Part shown: positions 37,187 through 46,326 of the stretch, one piece after another
Layout of the letters: each line of letters begins with the position of its first letter
How positions within the stretch are numbered: the stretch's first letter is position 1
NCBI GenBank assembly: GCA_963542695.1
Contig: CAUTYX010000007.1
Location: forward strand, 29,698 to 93,697
DNA length: 64,000 bases
Reading direction: 5' to 3'
Source of the DNA: RUG100 sp963542695
GTDB lineage: Bacteria; Bacillota; Clostridia; Peptostreptococcales; Anaerovoracaceae
Translations under genes and position numbers: made by a program
The notes under the pieces: generated by a model
What the model saw: the letters and a program-made list of their open reading frames with translations, nothing else
What the model was told of the DNA's origin: nothing
The model's database searches: none

Positions 37187-38182
37187 CTAATGGAGCGTTG
37201 CCACCAATACGGCCTTAATAGAGTGCATTCTATTTTCCGCTTCGTCAAATACCACAGAATGGGATCCACGGAAGACCTGATCTGTCACCTCTCGAATATC
37301 ATATCCTCGTGATTTTTGTTCTTTAGCCATAGCCGTATTAAAATCATGAAAAGCCGGCAAACAATGCATAAACAAAACTTGCGGATTTTTCGTCGCTGCC
37401 AGCATTTCTTCTGTAACTTTATAGGGTGACAGCAGCTTTTCCCGCTCCGGAATCTGCTCTTCTTCGCCCATACTGGCCCAAATGTCTGTATATATCACAT
37501 CGGCGCCTTTCAAATCTTCTATAGAGGAAGAAATCGTAATGTTGGCTCCCGAAAGGATTGCTTCTTCTTTCACCTTTGCCAGTACCTGCCGGTCAATTTC
37601 AGCAGCCAATTCTTCAGGACCGTAAGCCACATAATCAATACCCATTTTGGCACAGCCGTACATCCACGCATAGCTCATGTTGTTTCGAATATCCCCTGCA
37701 AAAACCACCTTGCACTGATCCAGCGGTTTTTCAATATGCTCTTCCATTGTTAAAAGATCCGCCAGGGTTTGGGTGGGATGATCCGTATCAGTTAACCCGT
37801 TCCATACAGGAACACCGGCATGTACCGCCAGTTCTTCTAACACCTTCTGGCTGTACCCTCTATATTCAATGCCGTCAAAAAAACGTCCCAGGACACAGGC
37901 ACTGTCTTCAATGGACTCCTTCTTCCCTACCTGGGAACTGGCACCATCCAGATACGTCACATGGCCCCCCTCTTCATGGCAAGCAACTTCAAAGGAGCAT
38001 CTGGTTCTGGTGGAAGTCTTTTCAAACATTACCACTATATTTTTTCCATCCAGTAAGGTTCCCTTGATCCCTGCTTTCTTCTTTTTCTTTAAGTCGTGAG
38101 CCAAATCCAGTAAATACCGAATTTCCTCCTTGGAAAAATCCATTAAGGATAGAAAGCTTTTCCCCTTTAAAGATACTGCCAT
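37187..38182 (-). CDS. argF: Ornithine carbamoyltransferase
   Basis: Makes citrulline from ornithine and carbamoyl phosphate. STRTRCSFEVA near residue 50 binds carbamoyl phosphate, and FMHCLPAFHD near 265 is the HCLP ornithine-site motif. ATG 38182 has AAGGAGG seven bases upstream; a further ATG at 38203 is inside the leader. 331 residues. Transcribed alone from a promoter overlapped by an ARG box, so regulated with argGH. Confidence 0.96.
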   Translation of the reverse strand: MAVSLKGKSFLSLMDFSKEEIRYLLDLAHDLKKKKKAGIKGTLLDGKNIVVMFEKTSTRTRCSFEVACHEEGGHVTYLDGASSQVGKKESIEDSACVLGRFFDGIEYRGYSQKVLEELAVHAGVPVWNGLTDTDHPTQTLADLLTMEEHIEKPLDQCKVVFAGDIRNNMSYAWMYGCAKMGIDYVAYGPEELAAEIDRQVLAKVKEEAILSGANITISSSIEDLKGADVIYTDIWASMGEEEQIPEREKLLSPYKVTEEMLAATKNPQVLFMHCLPAFHDFNTAMAKEQKSRGYDIREVTDQVFRGSHSVVFDEAENRMHSIKAVLVATLH

Positions 38183-38235
38183 AACGTCCTCCTTGAAATG
38201 CATTATTTGAAATGGGCTGCATATTTTCTTGATAG

Positions 38236-38271
38236 TATGTATAATTATACATTCAAATTTATAAATGTCAA
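38236..38271 (-). promoter_or_regulatory. argF promoter with ARG-box operator
   Basis: Reading leftward, TTGACA (38271-38266), 16 bases, TATAAT (38249-38244). The -10 box is embedded in the perfect 14-base palindrome TGTATAATTATACA (38238-38251), which matches the ARG-box core at every fixed position; the 18-base site at 38236-38253 fits 11 of 12. ArgR repression is the natural reading. Confidence 0.75.
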
Positions 38272-38318
38272 TACTTTCTCATATATACATACTGCAATAC
38301 CATGCAATAACGCGTAAT

Positions 38319-38355
38319 AAAAAAACACCTGCAGGTTGCGACCTTACAGATGTTT
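38319..38355 (-). terminator. Intrinsic terminator of the RNA methyltransferase gene
   Basis: On the minus strand AACATCTGTAAGGT and ACCTGCAGGTGTT form an imperfect stem, followed by seven T. It begins about a dozen bases beyond the methyltransferase stop. Confidence 0.65.
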
Positions 38356-38366
38356 AGTAATGGATT

Positions 38367-39509
38367 CTAATCATTGCGCCGTGGCGGACGCTGTCCATGG
38401 AACTGGTAGTAGGTAACTTCCAGACGGCCGTTGTACAGTTTGCGGCGGCGGTCGGCTTTTCGCTCCATGATTTTTTCTTCGATAGTTCTATCGGTGGTAA
38501 TGGTAAATAAGGACCAGGTAGGGTTATCGTGAAAAAACCTATGAAACCCTTTGTATAACCGCTGGATTTCCGTTTTTTCGCCAATACGCTGGCCATATGG
38601 CGGATTGGTAACCATAATGCCATAGTCTTCCGGAACTTTCAGCTTTGCAGCATCGCCGGAGAAAAATTTAATGCAATCATCTACGCCGGCGTCTTCCGCA
38701 TTGGCTTTGGCAGCCGCCACGGCTCCCTTATCAATATCCCCGGCTGCAATACGAATATCCTTGTCATATTCCATAAGGCTATATGCCCGCTGCCGCTCTT
38801 CTTTCCATAATTCTTTAGACCAAAGATTCCAGCTTTCGGCAGCAAAATGTCTCGTTAAACCAGGTGCAATATTTCTTCCGATTAGGGCCGCTTCAATAGG
38901 AATCGTTCCGGATCCACAGCAAGGATCCACTAACAATCGACCCTCCCGCCAGTAGGTAAGCAGAATCATAGCAGCCGCCAGTGTTTCTTTCACAGGTGCC
39001 GGCACGGTTTTCACACGGTAACCACGTTTGTGCAGGCTTTCACCGGTGGTATCAAGAGTCAACGTCAGTCGATCTTTTAAAAAGGAAGCTTTGATAACGT
39101 ACTCCACTCCGCTTTCCGGCATCTGTTCCAGACCATAAAAATCCCCTAGTCGAAGGGCAATGGCCTTCTTTATGGTTTTCTGGTTATTGGGTTCGCTGCG
39201 AAGGGCTGATTTGACAGTGGTACAAGTCACCACAAATCGACCATCCATAGGGATCCATTTTTCCCACTCCATACCGCCAACACGTTGGAACAATTCTTCC
39301 GGCTCCGTTACATGAAATTCATCCAGGCAAATCAATACCCGATCCGCAGAGCGCAGCCATAAGTTAGCTCGCACTACCGCCCTTTGGTCTCCGGCAAAGG
39401 TGACTTTTCCGTTTTCCGTAGATAGAATTTCGTATCCCAAATTTTCAATTTCTCGCTTTACAACAGCTTCCAGACCAAAAGCCATTGTTGCAATTAGTTG
39501 TAATTTCAT
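38367..39509 (-). CDS. THUMP-domain class I RNA methyltransferase (RlmL/YpsC type)
   Basis: 380 residues. The N-terminal THUMP domain covers residues 45-155. The SAM-binding block DPCCGSGTIPIEAALI is near residue 195, and the catalytic NPPYGQRIG near 303 is typical of N2-guanine methyltransferases. It resembles the YpsC/RlmL-N enzymes that modify 23S rRNA. Single-gene unit with its own terminator. Confidence 0.88.
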   Translation of the reverse strand: MKLQLIATMAFGLEAVVKREIENLGYEILSTENGKVTFAGDQRAVVRANLWLRSADRVLICLDEFHVTEPEELFQRVGGMEWEKWIPMDGRFVVTCTTVKSALRSEPNNQKTIKKAIALRLGDFYGLEQMPESGVEYVIKASFLKDRLTLTLDTTGESLHKRGYRVKTVPAPVKETLAAAMILLTYWREGRLLVDPCCGSGTIPIEAALIGRNIAPGLTRHFAAESWNLWSKELWKEERQRAYSLMEYDKDIRIAAGDIDKGAVAAAKANAEDAGVDDCIKFFSGDAAKLKVPEDYGIMVTNPPYGQRIGEKTEIQRLYKGFHRFFHDNPTWSLFTITTDRTIEEKIMERKADRRRKLYNGRLEVTYYQFHGQRPPRRND

Positions 39510-39555
39510 TATTCTCTCTTTTTGTAAATAGTCGCCTGTTTTTAGGCTATGACAG

Positions 39556-39581
39556 AAAAAAGGCCATCCCGCGGGACAGCC
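39556..39581 (-). terminator. Intrinsic terminator of mreB
   Basis: On the minus strand GGCTGTCCC pairs with GGGATGGCC (two G-U wobbles) around GC, followed by six T. Confidence 0.8.
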
Positions 39582-39601
39582 TCTTCTTTACTTGTTTTAT
39601 G

Positions 39602-40627
39602 CTAGATGAATCTGCATTTTTTTCTGTTGAGGTCGTTTTTTTGAATCAAGTCAATGTGATCCAACGCTTTTCCGGTTCCAACAGCAACGCAGGACATAGG
39701 ATCTTCCGCTATGGTCACCTCAATTCCTGTCCGTGCATTGACTCGCTTGTCAATTCCATACATCAGCGCACCACCGCCGGTAATAATGATGCCGGTGTTG
39801 CTAATATCGGCAGCCAATTCCGGTGGCGTCTTTTCCAGCACACCATGAGTAGCATCACAAATCTGTGTAAGAGGTTCATCCAATGCTTCCAGAATTTCTG
39901 TGCTGGTAATTTCAATATCTCTGGGAAGACCTGTTACAAGATCACGACCGCTACAGGTCATTGAGACCTCTTCCGGTCTTTCACTGGCAGTTCCGATTTC
40001 CATCTTTAACTCTTCTGCCGTTCTTTCTCCAATGTAGAGTTTATGCTTTTTACGCATGTATTTAATAATTGCCTCGTCAAACTTGTCTCCGGCAACTTTA
40101 ATGGACGTACTGGCTACAATTCCGCCAAGAGCAATAACAGCAATGTCTGTGGTGCCGCCACCAATATCCATTACCATGATGCCTTCGGGACGAGAAATAT
40201 CAAGACCGGCGCCAATAGCTGCCGCTACCGGTTCTTCCATCAAAAAGACGTCACGACCACCGGCCAGCGTAGCAGCTTCGCGAACAGCTCTCTTTTCAAC
40301 TTCTGTTACACCGCTGGGGACACAAATCATAATCCTGGGGCGGAAGAATTTTCCGGCACCGCAGGTTTTTTTGATAAAGTATTTCAGCATCTTTTCGGTG
40401 ATTTCATAACTGGAAATAACTCCGTCACGAAGCGGTTTCACAGCCACAATATTTGCCGGTGTTCTTCCCAGCATTTGACGAGCTTCTTCTCCGACAGCAA
40501 GAATCTCTTCTGTCTCCTCGTCAATGGCAACCACCGATGGCTCCTTTAATACGATTCCTTTATTTTTTATATACACAAGAACATTGGCAGTGCCAAGATC
40601 TATGCCAACTTCTTCCGAAAATGCCAT
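39602..40627 (-). CDS. mreB: Rod-shape protein MreB/Mbl
   Basis: Actin-like cytoskeletal ATPase, 341 residues. IDLGTANVLVYI at residues 9-20 is the phosphate 1 loop, MDIGGGTTDIAVIALGG near 160 phosphate 2, and GGGALMYGID near 290 the adenosine motif. mreC and mreD are not next to it, so it may be the Mbl-like paralogue. It has AAGGAGG before the ATG, its own promoter and its own terminator. Confidence 0.94.
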   Translation of the reverse strand: MAFSEEVGIDLGTANVLVYIKNKGIVLKEPSVVAIDEETEEILAVGEEARQMLGRTPANIVAVKPLRDGVISSYEITEKMLKYFIKKTCGAGKFFRPRIMICVPSGVTEVEKRAVREAATLAGGRDVFLMEEPVAAAIGAGLDISRPEGIMVMDIGGGTTDIAVIALGGIVASTSIKVAGDKFDEAIIKYMRKKHKLYIGERTAEELKMEIGTASERPEEVSMTCSGRDLVTGLPRDIEITSTEILEALDEPLTQICDATHGVLEKTPPELAADISNTGIIITGGGALMYGIDKRVNARTGIEVTIAEDPMSCVAVGTGKALDHIDLIQKNDLNRKKCRFI

Positions 40628-40667
40628 GAAATAGCCTCCTTGTTTTTTCGTCGTGATTCACTTTGTC

Positions 40668-40696
40668 ATTATATATAATAATCGGCTTATTATCAA
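40668..40696 (-). promoter_or_regulatory. mreB promoter
   Basis: Reading leftward, TTGATA (40696-40691), 17 bases, TATAAT (40673-40668), about 40 bases before the mreB ATG. It lies immediately after the stop of the 29-residue peptide gene. Confidence 0.7.
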
Positions 40697-40701
40697 CTCT
40701 T

Positions 40702-40791
40702 TTATCTACCGGAGGTTGGTTCCTTTGCATAGATTGCCATTGCTGCAATAGTTGCCGCCAACACGTATCGTAACATTCTAGATTTTTTCAT
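40702..40791 (-). CDS. 29-residue hydrophobic peptide upstream of mreB
   Basis: ATG at 40791 is preceded by GGAGG nine bases upstream. It encodes a basic start MKKSRMLR, a single hydrophobic helix (YVLAATIAAMAIYA) and a short polar tail ending SGR. It has its own promoter (TTAACT, 17 bases, TATAAT), and the mreB promoter starts just beyond its stop. I do not recognise the peptide. It is small, but the promoter, ribosome binding site and helix together support a real gene. Confidence 0.5.
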   Translation of the reverse strand: MKKSRMLRYVLAATIAAMAIYAKEPTSGR

Positions 40792-40811
40792 TTTTTCGTA
40801 CCTCCACGCCC

Positions 40812-40840
40812 ATTATACAATAAGATTTCATGGAAGTTAA
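40812..40840 (-). promoter_or_regulatory. Promoter of the 29-residue peptide
   Basis: Reading leftward, TTAACT (40840-40835), 17 bases, TATAAT (40817-40812). The predicted transcript starts about 14 bases before the peptide's ATG. Confidence 0.55.
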
Positions 40841-40877
40841 GAAGCTGTTTGAAAGGTCAACAGAAAATTCACATTTC

Positions 40878-41782
40878 TCAGCTTTTTTCTTCCGGCTTTT
40901 GCCCGTTTTTCCGGTTTTCAGCCATAACAGCCAACATCAATCCTGCCAAGATCAGCAAACCACCTATAACCAAATTCAAAGACAATGGTTCGTGAAGGAA
41001 GATAACACCAATAACGGCGGTAGTCAAGGGCATGATCGGATAGGACATAGAGCAAGTGGATGCCGGCAGCAGCTGCAGCCCCTTACTCCACCATAGATTG
41101 GAACCGGCACTGCAAACAACGCCAATCCACAAAGCAGCAATAATAGCCACCGGCGTACAAGCTGCCGGATCAATTCCCACAATGGCAATTTCACCAATCA
41201 TAAAAGGAATATCGCAAACCATGGCAATAATCGTGGCGATAATCGTTAACCAAATGGCATCAATATTGGCACAGGTCTTTCGGATAACGACAGAGGTCAA
41301 TGCCCACATCATCATACTGACAGCCGAAATAATAATACCAAGAAGCGTACTGCCCGACCCTGCTCCGCCAATAATAACAACTGCACCGGCAACAGCAATA
41401 CAAATACCCACAATCATCGGCACCGAACAACGTTCTCGCAGCAACAACATAGCAAAAACCAAAATCATCACCGGATTTAATGCGTGAATAATGGAAGCCA
41501 GGGATGCGTCAATAAAAGACACCCCTACCATTTGCAATACAATGGATAAAAAATACCCTCCAACGCCCACTATGGCTATAAACTTCCAGTCCTTTTTCTT
41601 AATAACCGGCTTAGGAGCTTTTCTATATAAAATAAGCAACAATATGGTTGCTACAAAATACCGAATAAACACCAACGTAAAGTTGTGGAATGCATCTTGG
41701 CACAATTTACAGGCAATAAATACAGTTCCCCAGCCAATTTGTGCAAGAATAATATATAAAATCCCTTGCTTCTCTCGCTCAT
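40878..41782 (-). pseudogene. EamA/DMT family transporter with N-terminal frameshift
   Basis: A ten-helix drug/metabolite-type transporter with two EamA repeats; the uninterrupted part (from 41705) shows VGVSFIDASLASIIHALNPV and the second repeat ending in an acidic/lysine tail. The only ATG with a good ribosome binding site (GGGAGG) is at 41782, but it is in another frame. Skipping one base after MSER gives the expected helix 1 (GILYIILAQIGWGTVFIAC) in frame with the rest. So either a single base was lost near 41770 or there is a sequence error. Without helix 1 the protein would probably be inactive. Confidence 0.7.
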
Positions 41783-41829
41783 AAAAAATCCTCCCGCAGG
41801 ATATTCTATACTAAATCCTTAGCGGGAGG
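41783..41829 (-). terminator. Terminator after fbp whose 3' arm holds the eamA ribosome binding site
   Basis: On the minus strand CCTCCCGC plus AAGGAT pairs with ATCCT plus GCGGGAGG, then ATTTTTT. The last T is followed directly by the eamA ATG, so GGGAGG in the hairpin arm is the Shine-Dalgarno sequence. It can stop fbp transcription and mask eamA translation in read-through RNA. Confidence 0.75.
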
Positions 41830-41874
41830 AATGCTCCATATTCGAATTTCTTTAATTCTTATAGCGAATACTAT

Positions 41875-43824
41875 CTAATACACTTCTTTAATGCGGCCAC
41901 GTTTGAAAGCTTCCACCAAGGCACGCAGCTGCGTAATCTCCTGTTCTAATTCCGGTGCTTGATCGGAATCTCGAACCAACATACGTTTCGGCAGTACGGC
42001 TACCGTCTTAATAACCGGTGTAAAGAACTCTTGGCTGCCGTCTTCCTGCAGGGGTTGGTATGGTTTGTGTTCAGACAACGCCATAAAACGGGAATTGTAA
42101 ATAAAGGTGTATCCGGCTATCCCTGTGGTTTTTTGGTATGCCTTGGAGATACCGCCATCGATGACAAACAGTTTCCCCTCACCTTTAATGGGACTTTCCC
42201 CATCTTTGATTTTTACCGGCACATGTCCATTTAAAATATGTCCCAGCATAGGATCTACCCCAAATTCCATAAGAATTTTTTCGCAAATTTTCTTGTCGTC
42301 AATCATCTTGTAATAGGGAACCGTATGTTCTTTATGACTTGCTTTGTCCGCAATAAAGAGACGTTCAAAGGTAGTCATCTTGTCCTTGCCAAAGAGTGGC
42401 GAATGACTGCCGAGCCACAAGTACCACATAATGTCACCCTGATGCACCCGTTCATCGGATTCTTCCGGATTGTAAAAGGATTTACGAATCTGATCATCTA
42501 AATAATCGAAATACGCTTTGCCGCTGCACGTATGTCCGTTAATGGTAACTTGTTGAAAATCACCGTTTTTATCCATAGGGATGCAGCCATGGAAAAACAA
42601 ATTATTGTTGGTTACTTGATACATTGCTCCATGGTCGATAATGAAACGAATTTGTTCCTGCAAGGAGGTACTGCGCATAACACTGGCCTCCAATGCCTTC
42701 ATGACAGCCATTTCCCCTTCTGTTAATTCATATGGGTTTTCCGGATCCACCGTAGGCAAATTGGTATCACGCAGCTGATAGACTTTACCTTCGATGGTGA
42801 TTGTCCCTTTTTCAAAATCAATTTTATCCAGCAGTAACCGGTGCTCTAACCGGTATTCCGGATGACGAAGAATCCGCCGTCCTTCAATTTTAAACTGGCA
42901 AATGGCAATGGCTTTGTGCATTTTTGCAGCCAATTCCGGCGATACAGAGTCGTATTTACACTCCTCGAAAATTTTCGGCATAAAGTATTCGCAAGGATCG
43001 TCTCCATATACTTCTTGGGCAAACTCCGACAAAGGTCGCAAGTTGATGCCGTAGCCGACTTCCAGCATATCAAAGTTATTGTAGCTGATATTCATCCGTA
43101 AAATATTGGCAATACACGCCCAGTTTCCTGTAGCCGCACCAATCCAAACAATATCATGGTTACCCCACTGGAAATCCACATGATGATAATCCATCAAACA
43201 TTTCATAATTTCATCCGGATGAGCACCTCTATCCCAAATATCTCCGATAATATGGAGCTGATCTACGGCAAGAGTACTAATGGTTTCTGCCATTTCTTCC
43301 AGGTAATCCTCTGCCATGCCACTTTCCATAATGGAGGTAATAATTTCGCTGTAATAGTTGGCTCTGTTGGCTTCATCGTCTGCATGCAAAAGCTCGTCCA
43401 TGCTGTAATCCCAGTATTTTGGTAGTCTCTTACGAACCTTGGAACGAGTATACTTTGTAGAAACTGACTTGCAAACTTCAATCATACGGTAAAGACTGCG
43501 GTAACACCACCGTTGATAATTGTCTTCTTCTTTTTTGCGCCGCTTTAACTCTGCCTTGGTGTTGTAAATTAAAGAAGCCAGCTGATCCCGTTCTTTTTTA
43601 CTGATTTCATCGCCGTAAAGTTCTTCTATTTTAGAACGAATAACACCGCTGGCACTATGAAGCATATGAATAAATGCCTCGTGTTCCCCGTGAAGATCGC
43701 TTAAAAAGTATTCCGTCCCTTTTGGAAGCGCCAAAATCGCCCGCAAGTTTACAATTTCCGCCATAGCAGCTTTACGGTTAGGATACTTTTCTGCCAACAA
43801 CTCCAAAAACTGATAGTCAATCAT
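41875..43824 (-). CDS. fbp: Fructose-1,6-bisphosphatase, class III
   Basis: Gluconeogenic phosphatase of the Firmicutes class III type, about 649 residues. Metallophosphatase motifs are visible: FLSDLHGEHEAF near residue 41, HIIGDIWDRGAHPDEI near 190 and WGNHDIVWIGA near 215. ATG 43824 has AGGAGA seven bases upstream; an earlier ATG at 43872 lies within fumB. It overlaps the fumB end by eight bases. Confidence 0.95.
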   Translation of the reverse strand: MIDYQFLELLAEKYPNRKAAMAEIVNLRAILALPKGTEYFLSDLHGEHEAFIHMLHSASGVIRSKIEELYGDEISKKERDQLASLIYNTKAELKRRKKEEDNYQRWCYRSLYRMIEVCKSVSTKYTRSKVRKRLPKYWDYSMDELLHADDEANRANYYSEIITSIMESGMAEDYLEEMAETISTLAVDQLHIIGDIWDRGAHPDEIMKCLMDYHHVDFQWGNHDIVWIGAATGNWACIANILRMNISYNNFDMLEVGYGINLRPLSEFAQEVYGDDPCEYFMPKIFEECKYDSVSPELAAKMHKAIAICQFKIEGRRILRHPEYRLEHRLLLDKIDFEKGTITIEGKVYQLRDTNLPTVDPENPYELTEGEMAVMKALEASVMRSTSLQEQIRFIIDHGAMYQVTNNNLFFHGCIPMDKNGDFQQVTINGHTCSGKAYFDYLDDQIRKSFYNPEESDERVHQGDIMWYLWLGSHSPLFGKDKMTTFERLFIADKASHKEHTVPYYKMIDDKKICEKILMEFGVDPMLGHILNGHVPVKIKDGESPIKGEGKLFVIDGGISKAYQKTTGIAGYTFIYNSRFMALSEHKPYQPLQEDGSQEFFTPVIKTVAVLPKRMLVRDSDQAPELEQEITQLRALVEAFKRGRIKEVY

Positions 43825-44356
43825 CTTCGTTTCTCCTATACAAATCATTACCTTGACTGTCGATGGCAACAATAACCGGCATGTCTTTTACTTTTAAACG
43901 ACGCACCGCCTCTGCCCCTAAATCTTCATAAGCAATAACCTGACAATCAACAATAGACTGGCTCATTAAGGCGCCGGCTCCACCAATGGCAGCAAAGTAC
44001 ACGGCTCCATTTTCCTTCATAGCCTCAATCACACGATTGTTTCGCATCCCTTTTCCGATCATGCCGCTTTGCCCTAAGGCAAGAAGAGTCGGGGCATAAT
44101 CATCCATACGGTAACTGGTAGTGGGACCGGCCGATCCAATAGGTCGACCCTTTGGTGCCGGTGTCGGTCCTACGTAATAGATAACGGCATCTTTTAGCGG
44201 AATGGGAATCGGCTGATTATTCTGCAGGGCATTCACCATCCGCTTGTGGGCCGCATCTCGTGCCGTATAGATGGTACCCGTTAGTAAAACACGGTCGCCG
44301 GCTCGAAGGGGTTTCATTTTTTCAGTTGTAAACGGCTCCTGTAACCGGTACTCCAT
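43817..44356 (-). CDS. fumB: Fumarate hydratase class I, beta subunit
   Basis: C-terminal half of the oxygen-sensitive 4Fe-4S fumarase. The family block GPTTSYRMDDYAPTLLALGQ is near residue 80, and IGKGMRN and AIGGAGALMS follow. 179 residues. Pairs with the alpha subunit encoded 44 bases upstream. A tartrate dehydratase role cannot be excluded from sequence alone. Confidence 0.92.
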   Translation of the reverse strand: MEYRLQEPFTTEKMKPLRAGDRVLLTGTIYTARDAAHKRMVNALQNNQPIPIPLKDAVIYYVGPTPAPKGRPIGSAGPTTSYRMDDYAPTLLALGQSGMIGKGMRNNRVIEAMKENGAVYFAAIGGAGALMSQSIVDCQVIAYEDLGAEAVRRLKVKDMPVIVAIDSQGNDLYRRNEDD

Positions 44357-44400
44357 TCTATTTTCCTCATGTATTGATACATAAATAAATATATTGATAC

Positions 44401-45243
44401 TTAAATAATTCTCACCCGGTGCCTAGACACATGGCAATTGATGTTCACAGCACAAGGCATCCCGGCAATATGAGTCGGTTCGGCGATGATATTTACCTTC
44501 AAGGCTGTGGTTTTCCCGCCAAACCCTTGGGGACCGATATCCAGCTTGTTAATATCCTCCAGCATCTGCTCTTCCAACTGTTTATAGAAGGGATCCGGAT
44601 TGTAGCTGTCCATATCTCGAAGTAATGCTTTTTTTGCAAGATAGGTAACGTGGTCAAAGCCGGCACCAAGGCCAACACCCACCACAATGGGAGGACATGG
44701 ATTTCCCCCGGCAATTTTTACCGTTTCTACAACAAACTCCCGGACACCCTCCACTCCGGCAGAAGGAGGAAACATCTTTAGACGGCTCATATTCTCAGAA
44801 CCAAATCCTTTTGGAGCAAATTCAATTTTCACTTTGTCACCGGGCACGATATCTACATGAATATTGGCCGGTGTATTGTCTCCGGTGTTGGTACGCCGCA
44901 AGGGATCTGCCACAATGGATTTACGCAAGTATCCTTCCCGGTATCCTTGCCGAATGCCTTCATTTACCGCTTGGTACAGATCCATCCCTTCTAGGTAGAC
45001 CTGCTGTCCTATTTCTAAGAATACGCAAGCCATGCCGGTATCCTGACAAAGGGGGATGTGTTCTTCCTTGGCAATGGTGATGTTTTCTTGGATTTTTTCC
45101 AGAATATCCTTGGCCAAAGGATTCGTCTCTTTTTCAGCACACGCCTCAATGCGTTGAACCACGTCATTTGTCAAGCCGTAATTGGCTTCTTGAGCCATGT
45201 CTTTTAGAGCATGACGAATTTCAACCGTGTCCAGCTTTCGCAT
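44401..45243 (-). CDS. fumA: Fumarate hydratase class I, alpha subunit
   Basis: 280-residue iron-sulfur subunit. Cluster cysteines are in IPLCQDTGMACVF near residue 60, GSENMSRLKMF region and GGNPCPPIVVGVGLG near 185, with a further cysteine in NINCHVSRH near the C-terminus. It converts malate and fumarate reversibly; fumarate made by ArgH could enter here. Upstream of the beta subunit in one operon. Confidence 0.93.
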   Translation of the reverse strand: MRKLDTVEIRHALKDMAQEANYGLTNDVVQRIEACAEKETNPLAKDILEKIQENITIAKEEHIPLCQDTGMACVFLEIGQQVYLEGMDLYQAVNEGIRQGYREGYLRKSIVADPLRRTNTGDNTPANIHVDIVPGDKVKIEFAPKGFGSENMSRLKMFPPSAGVEGVREFVVETVKIAGGNPCPPIVVGVGLGAGFDHVTYLAKKALLRDMDSYNPDPFYKQLEEQMLEDINKLDIGPQGFGGKTTALKVNIIAEPTHIAGMPCAVNINCHVSRHRVRII

Positions 45244-45262
45244 GGTTCCTACTCCTTGGATT

Positions 45263-45745
45263 TTACTCTTCTACAAAAGAAACCTTTTTCATTACTTGTG
45301 GTGTTAACGGCTTGTCCATCGGGTTTCTGTCTACGCTGACAATCTTATCGGCAACTTCCAAACCTTCTGTAATCTTCCCAAAGGAAGCATACTGTCCATC
45401 AAGGTGTGGCGCATCCTGTACCATAATAAAGAACTGCGAACCGGCAGAGTTAGGATCCATTGCTCTTGCCATAGATAATACGCCACGACTGTGTTTCAGG
45501 TTATTTTCTACACCATTGGCGGCAAATTCCCCTTTAATCTGATATCCGGGGCCACCCATACCGGTACCGTCAGGACAACCACCCTGAATCATAAATCCGG
45601 GTATAACACGATGGAAAATCAACCCGTCGTAAAACCCTTCGTTTACTAGTTTTTCAAAGTTTTCAACGGTAATAGGTGCAATTTCAGGATACAATTCGCC
45701 TTTCATTACATCGCCGTTTTCCATTTCAATAATCAGTTTTTTCAT
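45263..45745 (-). CDS. Cyclophilin-type peptidyl-prolyl isomerase
   Basis: 160 residues with FHRVIPGFMIQGG near residue 45 and QFFIMVQDAPHLDGQYASFG near 107, the active-site blocks of bacterial cyclophilins. No signal peptide, so cytoplasmic. Nineteen bases before fumA. Confidence 0.94.
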   Translation of the reverse strand: MKKLIIEMENGDVMKGELYPEIAPITVENFEKLVNEGFYDGLIFHRVIPGFMIQGGCPDGTGMGGPGYQIKGEFAANGVENNLKHSRGVLSMARAMDPNSAGSQFFIMVQDAPHLDGQYASFGKITEGLEVADKIVSVDRNPMDKPLTPQVMKKVSFVEE

Positions 45746-45795
45746 GGTGTAATCTCCTCTTCCCCGGAGTAAAGTTCCGAGTCATTTATTTTTTA

Positions 45796-46326
45796 TTAAT
45801 GCAACAAAAAAGCTCCTGCCGTGCCCATAATAATAGCAATCCATATGGGGCTAACACGCACTTTTCCAACCAGAACAACCGTCAAAACAGTTATACAGAC
45901 TAATATCATATTATCTGTTTTTAGCTGAAATGTAAATGTGGTTTCCGCTACAAAAACAATGGCAGCTGCAATTAAGCCGATAACTACCGCCTGCATTCCC
46001 ACTAAAGAACCCTGCACCGCCAAGCTGTCCCAGTATTTATCCATAATGTTCATCGCAAGCTGCATTATAACAAATGCCGGCAAAATCACCCCCAGTGTAG
46101 CCAGTAATGCCCCGGGAATGCCGGCGTAATGAATGCCTACAAAGGTAGCTGCGTTAACAGCAATGGCACCGGGAGTCACCTGTGACAAGGCTACTAAATC
46201 AGAAAATTCATGAGACGTCATAAATCCAAAATCCTGCACACTTTGAAATATCAAAGGCAGCATAGCAAGGCCGCCACCATAACCAAATATTCCTACCTTA
46301 AAAAATACAAGAAAAAGACGAATCAC
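45796..46326 (-). CDS. Chromate transporter subunit (short CHR type)
   Basis: 176 residues, one CHR domain with about six helices and the signature GIFGYGGGLAMLPLI at the N-terminus, then SQVTPGAIAVNAATFVG. Short CHR proteins work in pairs; the partner is encoded immediately upstream with a four-base overlap. Substrate in anaerobes is often unclear. Confidence 0.88.
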   Translation of the reverse strand: MIRLFLVFFKVGIFGYGGGLAMLPLIFQSVQDFGFMTSHEFSDLVALSQVTPGAIAVNAATFVGIHYAGIPGALLATLGVILPAFVIMQLAMNIMDKYWDSLAVQGSLVGMQAVVIGLIAAAIVFVAETTFTFQLKTDNMILVCITVLTVVLVGKVRVSPIWIAIIMGTAGAFLLH

